DNA of 64,000 bases from Lautropia sp. Lineage in GTDB: Bacteria; Pseudomonadota; Gammaproteobacteria; Burkholderiales; Burkholderiaceae_E. The DNA lies in assembly GCA_030530775.1 (NCBI GenBank), contig JAUMUG010000003.1, positions 248,001 through 312,000 of the forward strand. Reading direction: 5' to 3'. A program made the position numbers and the translations under genes. The number at the start of each line of letters is the position of its first letter. The first letter of the stretch is position 1. The notes below the pieces were generated by a model. That model worked only from the letters and a program-made list of their open reading frames with translations, was not told where the DNA came from and ran no database searches. Shown here in pieces: positions 47,482-56,798 of this stretch.

Positions 47482-48066
47482 GTGCCCCCGTTTACCCGAG
47501 CGATCCTACTCGTCAACGTCATTTTCTTTTTGCTGCAGCAGAACTTCTACCAGCCGATGATGATCTGGTTTGCGCTGTGGCCCCAGCCCGGTGATCTGCT
47601 CGGTGCGCTGCCCTGGCACGCCCCGTGGCAGATCGTCAGCTACAGCCTGCTGCATGGCGACTTCTTCCACCTGCTGTTCAATATGTTTGCCATCTGGATG
47701 TTCGGCAGTCGGGTCGAAGCCGTCTGGGGTCCCCGGCGCCTGGGGCTGGCCTATCTGATCGCCGTCATCAGTGGTGCCATCGCCCAGGTCGTGGTCGGCA
47801 ACATACTCTACAGCAATGGCGTCCCGATCATCGGCGCCTCGGCCGGTGTCTTCGGCATTCTGCTTGCCTATGCGCTGGTCTTCCCACGCGACCGCATCAT
47901 GCTGCTGATCCCGCCGATCCCGCTGCCTGCGCCAGTCTTCGTCGGCATCTATGCTCTGTTGGAGCTGTACTTCGGCCTGACCGGCAGCGGCCAGGGCGTG
48001 GCCCACTTTGCCCACCTGGGTGGCCTGCTCGGCGGCTGGGTCGGCTACCGCCATCTGCGCCGCTGA
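47482..48066 (+). CDS. Rhomboid family intramembrane serine protease
   Basis: A 194-residue, six-helix intramembrane protease. The catalytic serine is in GASAGVFGILLAYALVFP and the catalytic histidine in VAHFAHLGGLLGGWVGYR. The first helix region also has the conserved HGDFFHLLFNMFAIWMFG with the accessory histidine and asparagine. It starts at GTG 47482, preceded by GAGAG 7 bases upstream. The substrate is unknown. It follows the YihY-family gene and may be co-transcribed with it. Confidence 0.93.
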   Translation: MPPFTRAILLVNVIFFLLQQNFYQPMMIWFALWPQPGDLLGALPWHAPWQIVSYSLLHGDFFHLLFNMFAIWMFGSRVEAVWGPRRLGLAYLIAVISGAIAQVVVGNILYSNGVPIIGASAGVFGILLAYALVFPRDRIMLLIPPIPLPAPVFVGIYALLELYFGLTGSGQGVAHFAHLGGLLGGWVGYRHLRR

Positions 48067-48382
48067 CGCTCACGTCCCTTGCCCCGGTACTCCCGGTCAG
48101 CTCCGATGCCCCCTCACTGACCGGGGTGCGTCTCCGCACCATCCTCTCCGCCCGAGCGGCCCGTCAGGAATCAGGGGTCGCCGCCTTCCCCGCACCCGGG
48201 TCTCTTCCCGGCCGAATCCCGATCGCCGCCGATCGTGATCCGGTCAGCACGCCGTATCTCCCATACCACAGACACAGCATGCCTGCATGCAAACCATCGG
48301 TGACACGGGTCATCGGGTTTCACCCGGCCTTTTGCTCCTACCATCGCGGCATCGAAACCCACCATGAGGAGCTTTTGGGCAC
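48067..48382. other. 316-bp gap before the small membrane protein gene
   Basis: No credible gene or RNA. A short repeat GCATGCCTGCATGC occurs near 48279-48292 and could form a small hairpin. No terminator with a T tract follows the rhomboid gene. Confidence 0.35.
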
Positions 48383-48604
48383 ATGACACAGGAAAAGCGC
48401 CCCACCTTTCCCGTATTCTGGTCCACGCTGGCATCCGGCGTACTGTTCTTCCTGATCTTTTTCTCGATGAACTATTTTCTGCAGGAAGACAGTGACCTGC
48501 GCGAGACACTGATCAGCAGTGGCGTCACGGCGGTGATCTATACTTTTTTCATGTGGCTGGTGTTCCGCTGGCTGAAGAAGAAAAAGGACGAGCAACAGTT
48601 CTGA
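48383..48604 (+). CDS. Small two-helix membrane protein
   Basis: A 73-residue protein with two predicted membrane helices (about residues 12-31 and 45-63) and a basic tail, KKKKDEQQF. It has no recognisable domain. GAGGAG lies 12 bases upstream of the ATG, somewhat far. The clear hydrophobic pattern and charged ends make it a likely real gene. Function unknown. Confidence 0.6.
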   Translation: MTQEKRPTFPVFWSTLASGVLFFLIFFSMNYFLQEDSDLRETLISSGVTAVIYTFFMWLVFRWLKKKKDEQQF

Positions 48605-48712
48605 CCCCACTCCCCGGAGCATTCCGGGGTATCGGATCGATCGGCTTTTTTCGCTGCCCGCCTGTTTCACACCGATCATCCCGTCCGATTCCCCGAACTA
48701 CCCGATTCCGGA

Positions 48713-49618
48713 ATGAGCCTGTCCCTTTCGTGCAACCGGCGTGTGCCGCATCCGGTTGCCATCGTGCTGGGTCCCCTGCTTGCAGCCTGCTCACTGCCGG
48801 CCGGCGGCCTGTCCGGGACAGTCTCCCGCTGCCCGGTCGTTCCGGCCCACCCCGGTGTTGTGCTGGCCGACGCGCTCGTTTCATCCCGGCCCCGGACATC
48901 TGCCACGGGTACGATCCTTTCGTCCCGGGCATCGGGCTCCCCCGTCACCGACGGCAAAACACCTCCTTCCCCGACACCGTCGACATCGGCCGAAACGAAC
49001 GGCCAGCACCAGACAGATTTTGTCGCCGTCCGCCGGGCCGCATCGGCTTCTGCAGCTCGCTCGGACGGCCCACGGGTGTCTGCCGGCACCAGCGCAGCCA
49101 AGCCGACCCATGCCGCCACACAGAAAACACAGCAAAACGCATCCTGGGTATCGGCTCGGCTCCAGCGGGTACAGGATGGCGATTCGCTGCTGGTCACGCT
49201 CGGCGATGGCCAGACTGAAAAACTGCGCATCGCCGGCATCGATGCACCCGAACGTACCCAGCCCTTCTCGGGGCGATCCCGGAAACACCTGTTGTCACTG
49301 CTCGAGGCACGGCCTCTGCGCTACCGTGCACTCAAGCGCGATCAATACGGCCGGCAGATCGTGATCCTGCACAGCCAGCAGGGCAAACAACGGATCGATG
49401 TCAACCGGGCGATGCTGGAGGCTGGAATGGCCTGGTACTTCAGGCGCTATGAACGCGAACTGCCAGCCGAACTGCGCAGCCCCTACGCCCGCGCCGAAAC
49501 CGAAGCGCGCCGGCACCGGCGCGGCCTGTGGTCGGAATCCAGCCCCCAACCACCCTGGGAATTCCGGCGGCAAAAGCGCCGACGCAACACGACGACGTCA
49601 ACCGGCACGAAACCATGA
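48713..49618 (+). CDS. Staphylococcal-nuclease-like lipoprotein
   Basis: The N-terminus ends in the lipobox LLAAC (Cys26), so this is a predicted lipoprotein anchored in the envelope. A Ser/Thr/Ala/Pro-rich spacer of about 115 residues follows. The SNase (thermonuclease) domain spans about residues 143-280: RVQDGDSLLV, LRIAGIDAPE, KRDQYGRQIV and GMAWYFRRYE, with the Asp, Arg and Glu positions of the active site present. A basic tail ends the 301-residue protein. It would degrade extracellular or periplasmic nucleic acid. A 58-residue frame overlaps its stop. Confidence 0.82.
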   Translation: MSLSLSCNRRVPHPVAIVLGPLLAACSLPAGGLSGTVSRCPVVPAHPGVVLADALVSSRPRTSATGTILSSRASGSPVTDGKTPPSPTPSTSAETNGQHQTDFVAVRRAASASAARSDGPRVSAGTSAAKPTHAATQKTQQNASWVSARLQRVQDGDSLLVTLGDGQTEKLRIAGIDAPERTQPFSGRSRKHLLSLLEARPLRYRALKRDQYGRQIVILHSQQGKQRIDVNRAMLEAGMAWYFRRYERELPAELRSPYARAETEARRHRRGLWSESSPQPPWEFRRQKRRRNTTTSTGTKP

Positions 49619-49791
49619 ATCGCGACGACACGGTGCTGCTCTACAGCCCCGGCGACGCCTTCCGCCGGCGAATCCCGCACGCATACGTGCATCGGCGCGC
49701 TCGAGAAGCTGCCGCGCGCATCGATACACTCGGCAAACGAGCAGTCGGAATACGCTGGCCAGGCATTCCCCGGACCGATGAGCCGGCTTGA
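49615..49791 (+). CDS. Possible small protein overlapping the nuclease stop
   Basis: A 58-residue frame whose ATG overlaps the nuclease stop as ATGA (49615-49618). It is rich in Arg and begins MNRDDTVLLYSPGDAF. No domain, signal or membrane segment is seen. The overlap is the only support; the frame could be chance at this GC content. Confidence 0.2.
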   Translation: MNRDDTVLLYSPGDAFRRRIPHAYVHRRAREAAARIDTLGKRAVGIRWPGIPRTDEPA

Positions 49792-49841
49792 AACAGCGCA
49801 GACCCCAAACGATGCCCAGACTGGCAGGTGCCGCAGCTCCG

Positions 49842-50588
49842 TCAGTCCTCACCCCGTGCCTGCCGCTGACGCAGCACTTCATAGACCACCACGCCGGTGG
49901 CGACCGAGACGTTGAGGCTGGACACCGATCCCACCATCGGAATCGACACCAGTGCGTCGCACTGCTCACGCACCAGCCGGCGGATACCCTTGTCCTCGGA
50001 CCCCATCACCAGCGCCACCGGCCCGCGGAACTGGATTTCATAGAGTGACGCATCGGCCCCGTCGGCCAGACCATAGACCATGAAGCCGGCATCCTGCAGG
50101 GTTTCGATGGTGCGCACCAGATTGGTGACCAGGACATAGGGCAGCGACTCGCCTGCGCCGCTGGCAGTATGCAGCGCCACGTCGGTCAATGGTGCGGCAT
50201 GGTCCTTGGGGGCGATCACCGCATCCACCCCGGCACCATCGGCGGCACGCAGGCAGGCGCCCAGATTGCGCGGATCGGTCACCCCATCCAGCAGCAACAA
50301 AAAGCCCGGCTGCCCGCGCCCCTCGAAGCTTTCCAGCAGCGCCGGCAGATCGGCCGTCACCACCTTGGTCTGGACCTGGGCCACCACCCCCTGATGACGC
50401 TTGCCACCACAGATGCGATCCAGCCGCGACGGCTCGGCACGCACCACCGGCACCTTCTGCTGCCGAGCCAGCCGCAGCAGGTCGCGCACCCGGTTGTCTT
50501 CACGCGTGCGATCGACATACAGCGATTCGAAACTGCTGGGCACCTGGCGCAACCGCGCCATCACTGCATGAAACCCGTAGAGCAGCAT
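49842..50588 (-). CDS. rlmB: 23S rRNA (guanosine-2'-O) methyltransferase
   Basis: RlmB methylates the ribose of G2251 in 23S rRNA. It begins MLLYGFHAVMARLRQ, with the N-terminal RNA-binding domain, and has the SPOUT trefoil-knot motifs LLLLDGVTDPRNLGACLRAA, GSEDKGI and SVSSLNVSVATGVVVYE. The length is 248 residues. The ATG at 50588 has AGGAG 11 bases upstream, and a longer open frame before it is not conserved. It lies downstream of rnr, as in many proteobacteria. Confidence 0.94.
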   Translation of the reverse strand: MLLYGFHAVMARLRQVPSSFESLYVDRTREDNRVRDLLRLARQQKVPVVRAEPSRLDRICGGKRHQGVVAQVQTKVVTADLPALLESFEGRGQPGFLLLLDGVTDPRNLGACLRAADGAGVDAVIAPKDHAAPLTDVALHTASGAGESLPYVLVTNLVRTIETLQDAGFMVYGLADGADASLYEIQFRGPVALVMGSEDKGIRRLVREQCDALVSIPMVGSVSSLNVSVATGVVVYEVLRQRQARGED

Positions 50589-50775
50589 GGTTGGATGACT
50601 CCTGAAAAAATGACGCACCTGCGCACAGGACGAGATATCGGCGACACACGACCGGCCCCGATCCGGCACCGGCCGCGGCTTCCCCCGCGACGAAGAGTCG
50701 CAGAACCCGTCTCCAAAGTCTACGACACTCCGCGAAACACCTCTGTCATCCGGTGGATGGCGCCGGGGCAGTTTC

Positions 50776-53424
50776 CTATTTGCGGCGCTTTCGGCTGCCG
50801 GATGCGCGCGTCTCGCCACTGGCTACACGGCTGGTCTTCTTGCGCTCGGCCTTGCTGCCCACATTGGCCGATCCGACACGGCGACGCGCCCCCCGCCCGG
50901 ACGCGCCCACGGCGCGATCGTCCAGCGCCGACTTGCGGCCCCTGCTGCGGCCCGGTTTGCGGATCGTGAAGGGATCGCCCTCGTCGTCACCACGGCCCGC
51001 TTCGGCCCCGCCTCCACCACGACAGGCGGCCTCCCACTCGTCACCACCACGACCTCCGTGCGTCCCGGTTCCTGTGCCCACACCGTCGTCCGCCCCGGAA
51101 CGGGGCACCGGCCCATCGATCAGGCGGAAATCGATCCGCCTCGCATCGAGATTGACGGCGCCCACCTGCACCTGCACCTCATCGGTCAATGTATAGCGCC
51201 GCCCGGTCCGTTCGCCGATCATCGCGTGCGCGCTGTCATCGAAATGGAAATACTCCTGGCCCAGCTCCGAGACATGCACCATGCCTTCGACATACAGCTC
51301 GTTCAGTGTCACAAAGATGCCGAAAGGCGCCACACCCGTGATACGGCCGGCATAACGTTCACCCACCCGATCCCGCATATACAGGCACTTCAGCCAGGCC
51401 TCCACATCGCGCGTGGCTTCATCGGCGCGCCGTTCATTGGCCGAACAGACCAGGCCGAGATTCTCCCAGACCGCCTGCGATTCCGGCCCATCGGCACGCC
51501 CGCCACGCTTGCTGCGCCCCTTGGCCCCGGGTTTGCCGGCCCCTTCAAGGGCCACCGTCTGCGCGCCATCCCCGTTCATCGGCTCTGCGACCGACAGCGC
51601 ATCGTCATTCGGTGCGTCCAGCGGTGCCGCCACGATCTGCGGCCGATAGCGTTTTTCTTCGAGCAGCGCCTTGATGGCACGGTGATTCAACAGATCCGGA
51701 TAGCGGCGGATCGGTGATGTGAAATGCGCATAGGCATCATAGGCCAGGCCGAAATGGCCGTTGTTGTCCGGCGTATAGACCGCCTGCTGCATCGAACGCA
51801 ACATCATCGTCTGCAGCAGCGCCGCATCGGCGCGCCCACTGATCTGACGCGACAGTGACTGATAATCCTGCGGGCGCGGACCGCGCTTTTCCTTGGCCTC
51901 GGCACTGGCGTCGCCCAGACGCAGTCCGGTGCCGCTCAGGAAATCGCGTAGCTTGGCCAGGCGATCGGGGCTGGGGCCTTCGTGTACCCGGTACAGGCCG
52001 GGATGTTTGTTGCGCCCTAGAAAATCCGCCGCACAGGTGTTGGCCGCCAGCATACATTCCTCGATCAGCCGGTGGGCATCATTGCGGTGACGGGCCACGA
52101 TCGAGGTGATCCGCCCGGCATCGTCACAGAGCATCTGTGTTTCGGCCGTCTCGAACTCGATGGCGCCGCGCGCCTCGCGCGCCTTCAGGAGTGCCTTGAA
52201 CAGCGCATACAGATCTTTCAGACCCGGCACCAACGATTTGCGTCTTTCGATGGCTGCCTGGTTCTCTCCCGACAGAATTCCCCAGACTTCGTCATAGGTC
52301 AATCGTGCCGCCGAATGCATCACCGCCGGATAGAACTGATAGGCGATCACTTCGCCCTTCGTGTCCACCACCATATCGGCCACCAGCACCAGCCGGTCCA
52401 CCTCGGGGTTGATCGAACACAGCCCGTTGGACAGCTTCTCGGGCAGCATTGGAATCACCCGGCGCGGGAAGTACACCGAGGTCGTGCGACGCTGCGCTTC
52501 TTCGTCGAGCAGACTGCCGGGCCGCACATAATGGCTGACATCGGCAATGGCCACCAACAGGCGCCAGCCGACGTGCTTCTCGCCATCGGCACTGCGACAG
52601 GGTTCGCAATAGACGGCGTCATCGAAATCACGGGCATCGGCGCCATCGATCGTCACCAGCGGCACGTCACGCAGGTCGATCCGGCCCCGGTAATCGGCTG
52701 GACGCAGCGCATCGGGCAGTCCGGCGGCTTCGGCCAGCAGTGCTTCGCTGAAGCGATGCGGCACATCGAACTTGCGCACCGCGATCTCGATCTCCATGCC
52801 GGCGTCACCCACATCGCCCAGCACTTCACAGACCCGCGCAATCGGCGGCGTATTCCAGCCCGGGGGTTCGATGATCTCCACCGACACCACCTGGCCGGCC
52901 TCGGCCCCGCCCGTACCACCCGGTTCTATCAGGATCTCATGCTTGATGCGTCGATCTTCAGGCACCACCATCAACACGCCACGCTCGTCGATCAGACGGC
53001 CGACCACCCGACGACGACTGCGTGCCGTCACCTCCACGATCTTGCCTTCGGGACGTCCCCGACCGTCGGTTCCGACCCGGCGCACCAGCACCCGGTCACC
53101 GTGCATCACTTTCCGCATTTCGCGGGGCGGTAAAAAAACATCCTCCCCCTCACCATCGGGCAGCAAAAAGCCAAAACCGTCGCGATGGCCCTGCACCCTG
53201 CCCGGAATCAGATCGATGCGGCTGACCAGCATCAGGTCGCCCTTACGCCCCTGCAGAAGCTGACCATCGCGCTGCATGGCCGCAACGCGACGCCGCATTC
53301 CCACCATCGCCTCGGGCGGAACTTTCATACGGATCACTAGCTCCTCGATGTTCAAGGGGGCACCCGCCTCGGCCAATACATCCAGGATATTCTGTCTGCT
53401 TGGTGGATCGGAAATATCAATCAT
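50776..53424 (-). CDS. rnr: Ribonuclease R
   Basis: RNase R is a processive 3'-5' exoribonuclease able to degrade structured RNA. The order is an N-terminal winged-helix segment, cold-shock domains (about residues 65-230), the RNB domain with the acidic cluster DGADARDFDDAVYCE, an S1 domain (about 690-775) and a Lys/Arg/Gly-rich tail. An extra Gly/Lys-rich insert of about 55 residues (around GAGKPGAKGRSKRGG) splits the RNB C-terminus from the S1 domain. At 882 residues it is longer than E. coli RNase R. The start at 53424 lies 7 bp from the divergent tRNA-Leu promoter. Confidence 0.94.
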   Translation of the reverse strand: MIDISDPPSRQNILDVLAEAGAPLNIEELVIRMKVPPEAMVGMRRRVAAMQRDGQLLQGRKGDLMLVSRIDLIPGRVQGHRDGFGFLLPDGEGEDVFLPPREMRKVMHGDRVLVRRVGTDGRGRPEGKIVEVTARSRRRVVGRLIDERGVLMVVPEDRRIKHEILIEPGGTGGAEAGQVVSVEIIEPPGWNTPPIARVCEVLGDVGDAGMEIEIAVRKFDVPHRFSEALLAEAAGLPDALRPADYRGRIDLRDVPLVTIDGADARDFDDAVYCEPCRSADGEKHVGWRLLVAIADVSHYVRPGSLLDEEAQRRTTSVYFPRRVIPMLPEKLSNGLCSINPEVDRLVLVADMVVDTKGEVIAYQFYPAVMHSAARLTYDEVWGILSGENQAAIERRKSLVPGLKDLYALFKALLKAREARGAIEFETAETQMLCDDAGRITSIVARHRNDAHRLIEECMLAANTCAADFLGRNKHPGLYRVHEGPSPDRLAKLRDFLSGTGLRLGDASAEAKEKRGPRPQDYQSLSRQISGRADAALLQTMMLRSMQQAVYTPDNNGHFGLAYDAYAHFTSPIRRYPDLLNHRAIKALLEEKRYRPQIVAAPLDAPNDDALSVAEPMNGDGAQTVALEGAGKPGAKGRSKRGGRADGPESQAVWENLGLVCSANERRADEATRDVEAWLKCLYMRDRVGERYAGRITGVAPFGIFVTLNELYVEGMVHVSELGQEYFHFDDSAHAMIGERTGRRYTLTDEVQVQVGAVNLDARRIDFRLIDGPVPRSGADDGVGTGTGTHGGRGGDEWEAACRGGGGAEAGRGDDEGDPFTIRKPGRSRGRKSALDDRAVGASGRGARRRVGSANVGSKAERKKTSRVASGETRASGSRKRRK

Positions 53425-53430
53425 TTTTTG

Positions 53431-53458
53431 TTGACAAGCTCAAAAACTGCACTAGAAT
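53431..53458 (+). promoter_or_regulatory. Sigma70 promoter of tRNA-Leu
   Basis: A perfect -35 box TTGACA at 53431-53436, 16 bp of spacer and a -10 box TAGAAT at 53453-53458 (5 of 6 matches) lie just upstream of the tRNA gene. Transcription should start near 53465, about 10 nt before the mature 5' end. Confidence 0.9.
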
Positions 53459-53474
53459 GTCTTCTTCAGTCGTT

Positions 53475-53561
53475 GCCCAGATGGCGGAATTGGTAGACGC
53501 ACTAGGTTCAGGTCCTAGCGCCAGCAATGGTGTGGAGGTTCGAGTCCTCTTCTGGGCACCA
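53475..53561 (+). tRNA. tRNA-Leu (anticodon CAG)
   Basis: The 87-nt gene has acceptor strands GCCCAGA (53475-53481) and TCTGGGC (53551-53557), discriminator A and an encoded CCA at 53559-53561. The anticodon stem CTAGG/CCTAG encloses loop TTCAGGT with anticodon CAG at 53509-53511, reading CUG, which is likely the main leucine codon in this GC-rich genome. The long variable arm is typical of type II tRNA-Leu. Confidence 0.97.
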
Positions 53562-53616
53562 ATCCCATTCAGACGGTTGTGAAAATAGTTCTGAAGATCA
53601 CAGCAGCCTAATCAAG

Positions 53617-53640
53617 AAACCCGCATCGGCGGGTTTTTTT
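53617..53640 (+). terminator. Rho-independent terminator of tRNA-Leu
   Basis: The stem AAACCCGC/GCGGGTTT with loop ATCG ends in a T run through 53640. It lies 56 nt after the tRNA 3' end, so the primary transcript carries a 3' trailer. Confidence 0.92.
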
Positions 53641-53723
53641 ATGCCTGAATCCAACTATTGTCGCACACAAATTGCCCAATGCGCTGCCGGATACGCATGA
53701 GCAGGCCTTTCGACCGGCGTGAC

Positions 53724-54617
53724 TCATCGTTTTGGCAACGTGATGCACAGCAGACAGGCGAAGATCAGACCAACCCCGATCCAGCCCTGGACCGGCAGGC
53801 GTTCACCCACGATCAAAGCCGCCAATCCGGCAGCCACCACTGGCTCCAACAGCGTGATCGTCGTGGCGGTACTGGCCTGTACCCGGGCCAGGCCATAGCC
53901 AAAACACAGATAGCCGACGAACATCGGCACAAAAGCCATATAAAGACCCACACTGGCGTTCTGCCACGAATCCAGAAACGAACCGCCGGTGACAAACAGC
54001 ACTGGCATCAGCATCAGTCCACCCAATCCGAACATCGTGCCCATGGCTGCCCGGGTCGGAATCCGTCGCTGCATCATCCGCCGCGCCACCCACGAATAGA
54101 AAGCATAGGTCAGCCCGGCCGTCAGTCCCAGTGCCACACCAGCCATCAAGGAAGTCGGCTCATCATTCATGCCCTCATCATATCCTTCGGCCAGGCTCAA
54201 TAGCGCCATACCGATGAGCCCCAGCGCCGCACCCACCACCCAACGTCGGCTGACCCGAAGCCCATCCAACAGGATTTCGATCAAAGCAGACGCCAAAGGG
54301 GCAGAACCGAGCGACACGACAGTGCCCACCGTAACCCCGGCCAGCCGCATAGAGGCATAGAAAGCCAACGGATAGACCGCCACCGACACGGCACCGGCCA
54401 GCAACCAGTGCCACTGCACACGCAAGGCCATGTGGTGGCGCGTCACCGTCCGGAACGCCAGCCCAGCCTGCAGTAGACCACCGACCCCCATCGCTGCCGA
54501 ACCGATCGCCACTGCGCCGACTTCCGGCGCAAAAGTGGCAGCCACCCCGGTGGTACCCCACAGCACGGCCGCCATCATCACGCCCAGCACGCCGAGCAGA
54601 TCGTTCTCATCGTCCAT
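53724..54617 (-). CDS. EamA/DMT-family transporter
   Basis: A 297-residue protein with about ten membrane helices made of two EamA repeats. The second repeat ends with the family pattern [21 protein letters not shown]. Such proteins export or import small metabolites; the substrate cannot be predicted. An internal acidic loop ([15 protein letters not shown]) joins the two halves. The ATG at 54617 has TGGAG 7 bases upstream, which rules out a longer non-conserved extension. Its 3' end converges on the tRNA-Leu terminator. Confidence 0.88.
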   Translation of the reverse strand: MDDENDLLGVLGVMMAAVLWGTTGVAATFAPEVGAVAIGSAAMGVGGLLQAGLAFRTVTRHHMALRVQWHWLLAGAVSVAVYPLAFYASMRLAGVTVGTVVSLGSAPLASALIEILLDGLRVSRRWVVGAALGLIGMALLSLAEGYDEGMNDEPTSLMAGVALGLTAGLTYAFYSWVARRMMQRRIPTRAAMGTMFGLGGLMLMPVLFVTGGSFLDSWQNASVGLYMAFVPMFVGYLCFGYGLARVQASTATTITLLEPVVAAGLAALIVGERLPVQGWIGVGLIFACLLCITLPKR

Positions 54618-54997
54618 GCGATACTCCACAGCGCCCGAGGCCATTGGGGCTCGCCTGCAGCACGCAGCCGCAGCGCCCTTCCTTCGAAATCCGCGGGCGA
54701 CATCGCGCTTTCCAGCAGGAAAGACGCCGACGTACCAGCGTCGCCGCCTGCGCAACCCCCACTCGACCGGTCCAGGCGCCTGCTGCAACCGTCCGCGGTA
54801 AAGGAGCAGTCCCAGACACTCGATCCGGACAGACCCGGCCAAGTATTCAAGTTGAAATGGGCAAATCAGTATACCTGCTGTCGTCCGTACTGTCGCCATC
54901 CTGCATTCCATCATCTTTCCGTCGCTTCGAACAGGGTCCAAGCCGCGCAGGGTTCGGGCCACGGGCTAGAATCGGACAATCCCGTTGGAGCACACCC
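54618..54997. other. 380-bp gap between divergent genes
   Basis: No credible gene between the EamA transporter (minus) and tehB (plus). TAGAAT at 54967-54972 is a good -10 candidate for tehB, about 25 bp upstream of its start, but no -35 box is present at the right distance. Confidence 0.4.
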
Positions 54998-55873
54998 ATG
55001 GCCAAACTGCTTTGCTACAAGACCATGCCCGTATGGCATCACGACACGATCCCGACAGGCTTCCTTCAGCAACACAACACCCAGGAAGGCACCTGGGCCC
55101 AACTCACCGTGCTGCAAGGCTCGGTGGACTTCGCCTTCATGACGGCCGAAGGTGAAGTCACCGAAGAACACACCTTCACTCCCGACAACCAACCACCGCG
55201 CATCGAACCACAGCAGTGGCACCGGATCGTGTCGACCAGCCCCGATGTGACCTGCCAGCTGGCTTTTTTCTGCACCGCCGATGATTACTTCGCCAAGAAA
55301 TACCAACTGACCGCCACTCATTCGGAAGTGCTGGCGGCGATGGAGCATGTGTCACCGGGCCGTACGCTCGACCTGGGCTGCGGCAACGGCCGCAACGCCT
55401 TGTTCCTGGCCAAAAACGGTTTTGATGTCGATGCCTGGGACCACACCACCGAACGGCTCGACAACCTCGCCCGCATCGCGGCCGAAGAAAAGCTCTCGCC
55501 TCGACTGCACGTGCATGGCGTCGATCTCAACGAGGTGGAAACGTTGCCCTTTGCCGGCCCCTACGATTTCATACTGTCGACCGTGGTGCTGATGTTCCTG
55601 CAACCCGAAACGATCAGCCCCCTGATCGGCCTGATGCAGGAAAACACCGCGCCCGGCGGCTACAACCTGATCGTCAGCGCGATGGACACCGCCGATCACC
55701 CGTGCACACAACCCTTCCCTGCTCCCTTCAAGGAAGGTGAGCTGAAGGCGCTGTACGAAAGCTGGGATCTGGTGAAATACAACGAAAACCCGGGACAACT
55801 GCACAAGACCGATGCCAATGGCAATCGCATTTCGCTGCGCTTTGCCACCGTGCTGGCCAAGAAACCGGCGTGA
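54998..55873 (+). CDS. tehB: TehB-type SAM-dependent methyltransferase with N-terminal DUF1971 domain
   Basis: The first about 100 residues form a small cupin-like DUF1971 domain ([19 protein letters not shown], then [12 protein letters not shown]). Residues 115-285 are a class I methyltransferase with motif [16 protein letters not shown]. The architecture matches the long TehB of Haemophilus rather than the short E. coli form. TehB proteins confer tellurite resistance, probably by methylation, though the physiological role is unsettled. TTGGAG lies about 6 bases upstream of the ATG. No tehA is nearby. Confidence 0.9.
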   Translation: MAKLLCYKTMPVWHHDTIPTGFLQQHNTQEGTWAQLTVLQGSVDFAFMTAEGEVTEEHTFTPDNQPPRIEPQQWHRIVSTSPDVTCQLAFFCTADDYFAKKYQLTATHSEVLAAMEHVSPGRTLDLGCGNGRNALFLAKNGFDVDAWDHTTERLDNLARIAAEEKLSPRLHVHGVDLNEVETLPFAGPYDFILSTVVLMFLQPETISPLIGLMQENTAPGGYNLIVSAMDTADHPCTQPFPAPFKEGELKALYESWDLVKYNENPGQLHKTDANGNRISLRFATVLAKKPA

Positions 55874-55946
55874 TCGTATCGGGGCGGCGCCACCATTCGA
55901 TGCACGGATTTCCGGGGCCCCCCTGCCCGCCCAACCGAAGCTCACG

Positions 55947-56753
55947 ATGCAAGTACTGCAAATCGGCCCGCTGTCCATCTCTTACTCGGTGCTGGTGCTG
56001 ATCGCCGCGATCATCATCGGCACCTGCGTCGGACAGTGGTGGGCCAGACGGCGCAAACAGCAGGACATCGAACCGATCTTCTTCTCACGGATCGTCCTGC
56101 CCAGCCTGCTGCTGGCACGCCTCGGTTTCGTGGCGCAGTACCATGAAGCCTACCTGGGCGATCCCATCACCATCATCGACGTGCGCGATGGCGGCATCGA
56201 TCCGTGGATCGGCATCATATGCGCATGGCTGATCGGGCTGTGGCACGTTCGTCGCAACGCGCGTCTGCGTGCAGGATTGGTCGCGGCCATCGGCTGCGCC
56301 AGTCTGATCGCTGCTGGCGGCACGCTGACGCTCGATCCGTCCCGCAATGCCATAGCGCTGCCGGCACTGCAATTCAGTCGGCTGAACGGCGAGCCACTCG
56401 AGCTGCAACGATATGCCGGCAAACCACTGGTGCTCAATCTATGGGCCACCTGGTGCCCGCATTGTGTGCGTGAGATGCCAGTATTGGCAAAAGCGCAGCA
56501 GCGCCATCCGGAGATCGGTTTCGTGTTTCTGAATCAAGGCGAGGATGCGGACACCATACGACGTTTTCTCCAACGCCGCCGGTTGCACTCCGATCACGTA
56601 CTGCTCGATCCTCGGGGCCTTGCCAGCAAACACTTCGGGCAACGCGCACTGCCCAGCACGCTGTTCTTCTCGTCCGACGGCCGTCTGGTCGAGATCAGGA
56701 TCGGAGCATTGTCGGAAGCCACCCTGCAGCAGCGCTTGAAACGGCTGTTCTGA
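55947..56753 (+). CDS. TlpA-like thioredoxin with membrane N-terminus
   Basis: The N-terminal 125 residues contain several membrane helices (SYSVLVLIAAIIIGTCVG and a later stretch around LVAAIGCASLIAAGG). The spacing and LLLARLGFVAQYHEAYL recall the first helices of prolipoprotein diacylglyceryl transferase. The C-terminal 140 residues are a TlpA/ResA thioredoxin domain with the active site WATWCPHC and the cis-Pro loop ALPSTLFF. It should act as a periplasmic thiol-disulfide reductase, for example in cytochrome maturation. I chose the ATG at 55947. It starts 73 bp after tehB. Confidence 0.85.
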   Translation: MQVLQIGPLSISYSVLVLIAAIIIGTCVGQWWARRRKQQDIEPIFFSRIVLPSLLLARLGFVAQYHEAYLGDPITIIDVRDGGIDPWIGIICAWLIGLWHVRRNARLRAGLVAAIGCASLIAAGGTLTLDPSRNAIALPALQFSRLNGEPLELQRYAGKPLVLNLWATWCPHCVREMPVLAKAQQRHPEIGFVFLNQGEDADTIRRFLQRRRLHSDHVLLDPRGLASKHFGQRALPSTLFFSSDGRLVEIRIGALSEATLQQRLKRLF

Positions 56754-56798
56754 ATCCGCAGCACACATGAAAACGTGTCATTCACTTCCTGGGCGGTT

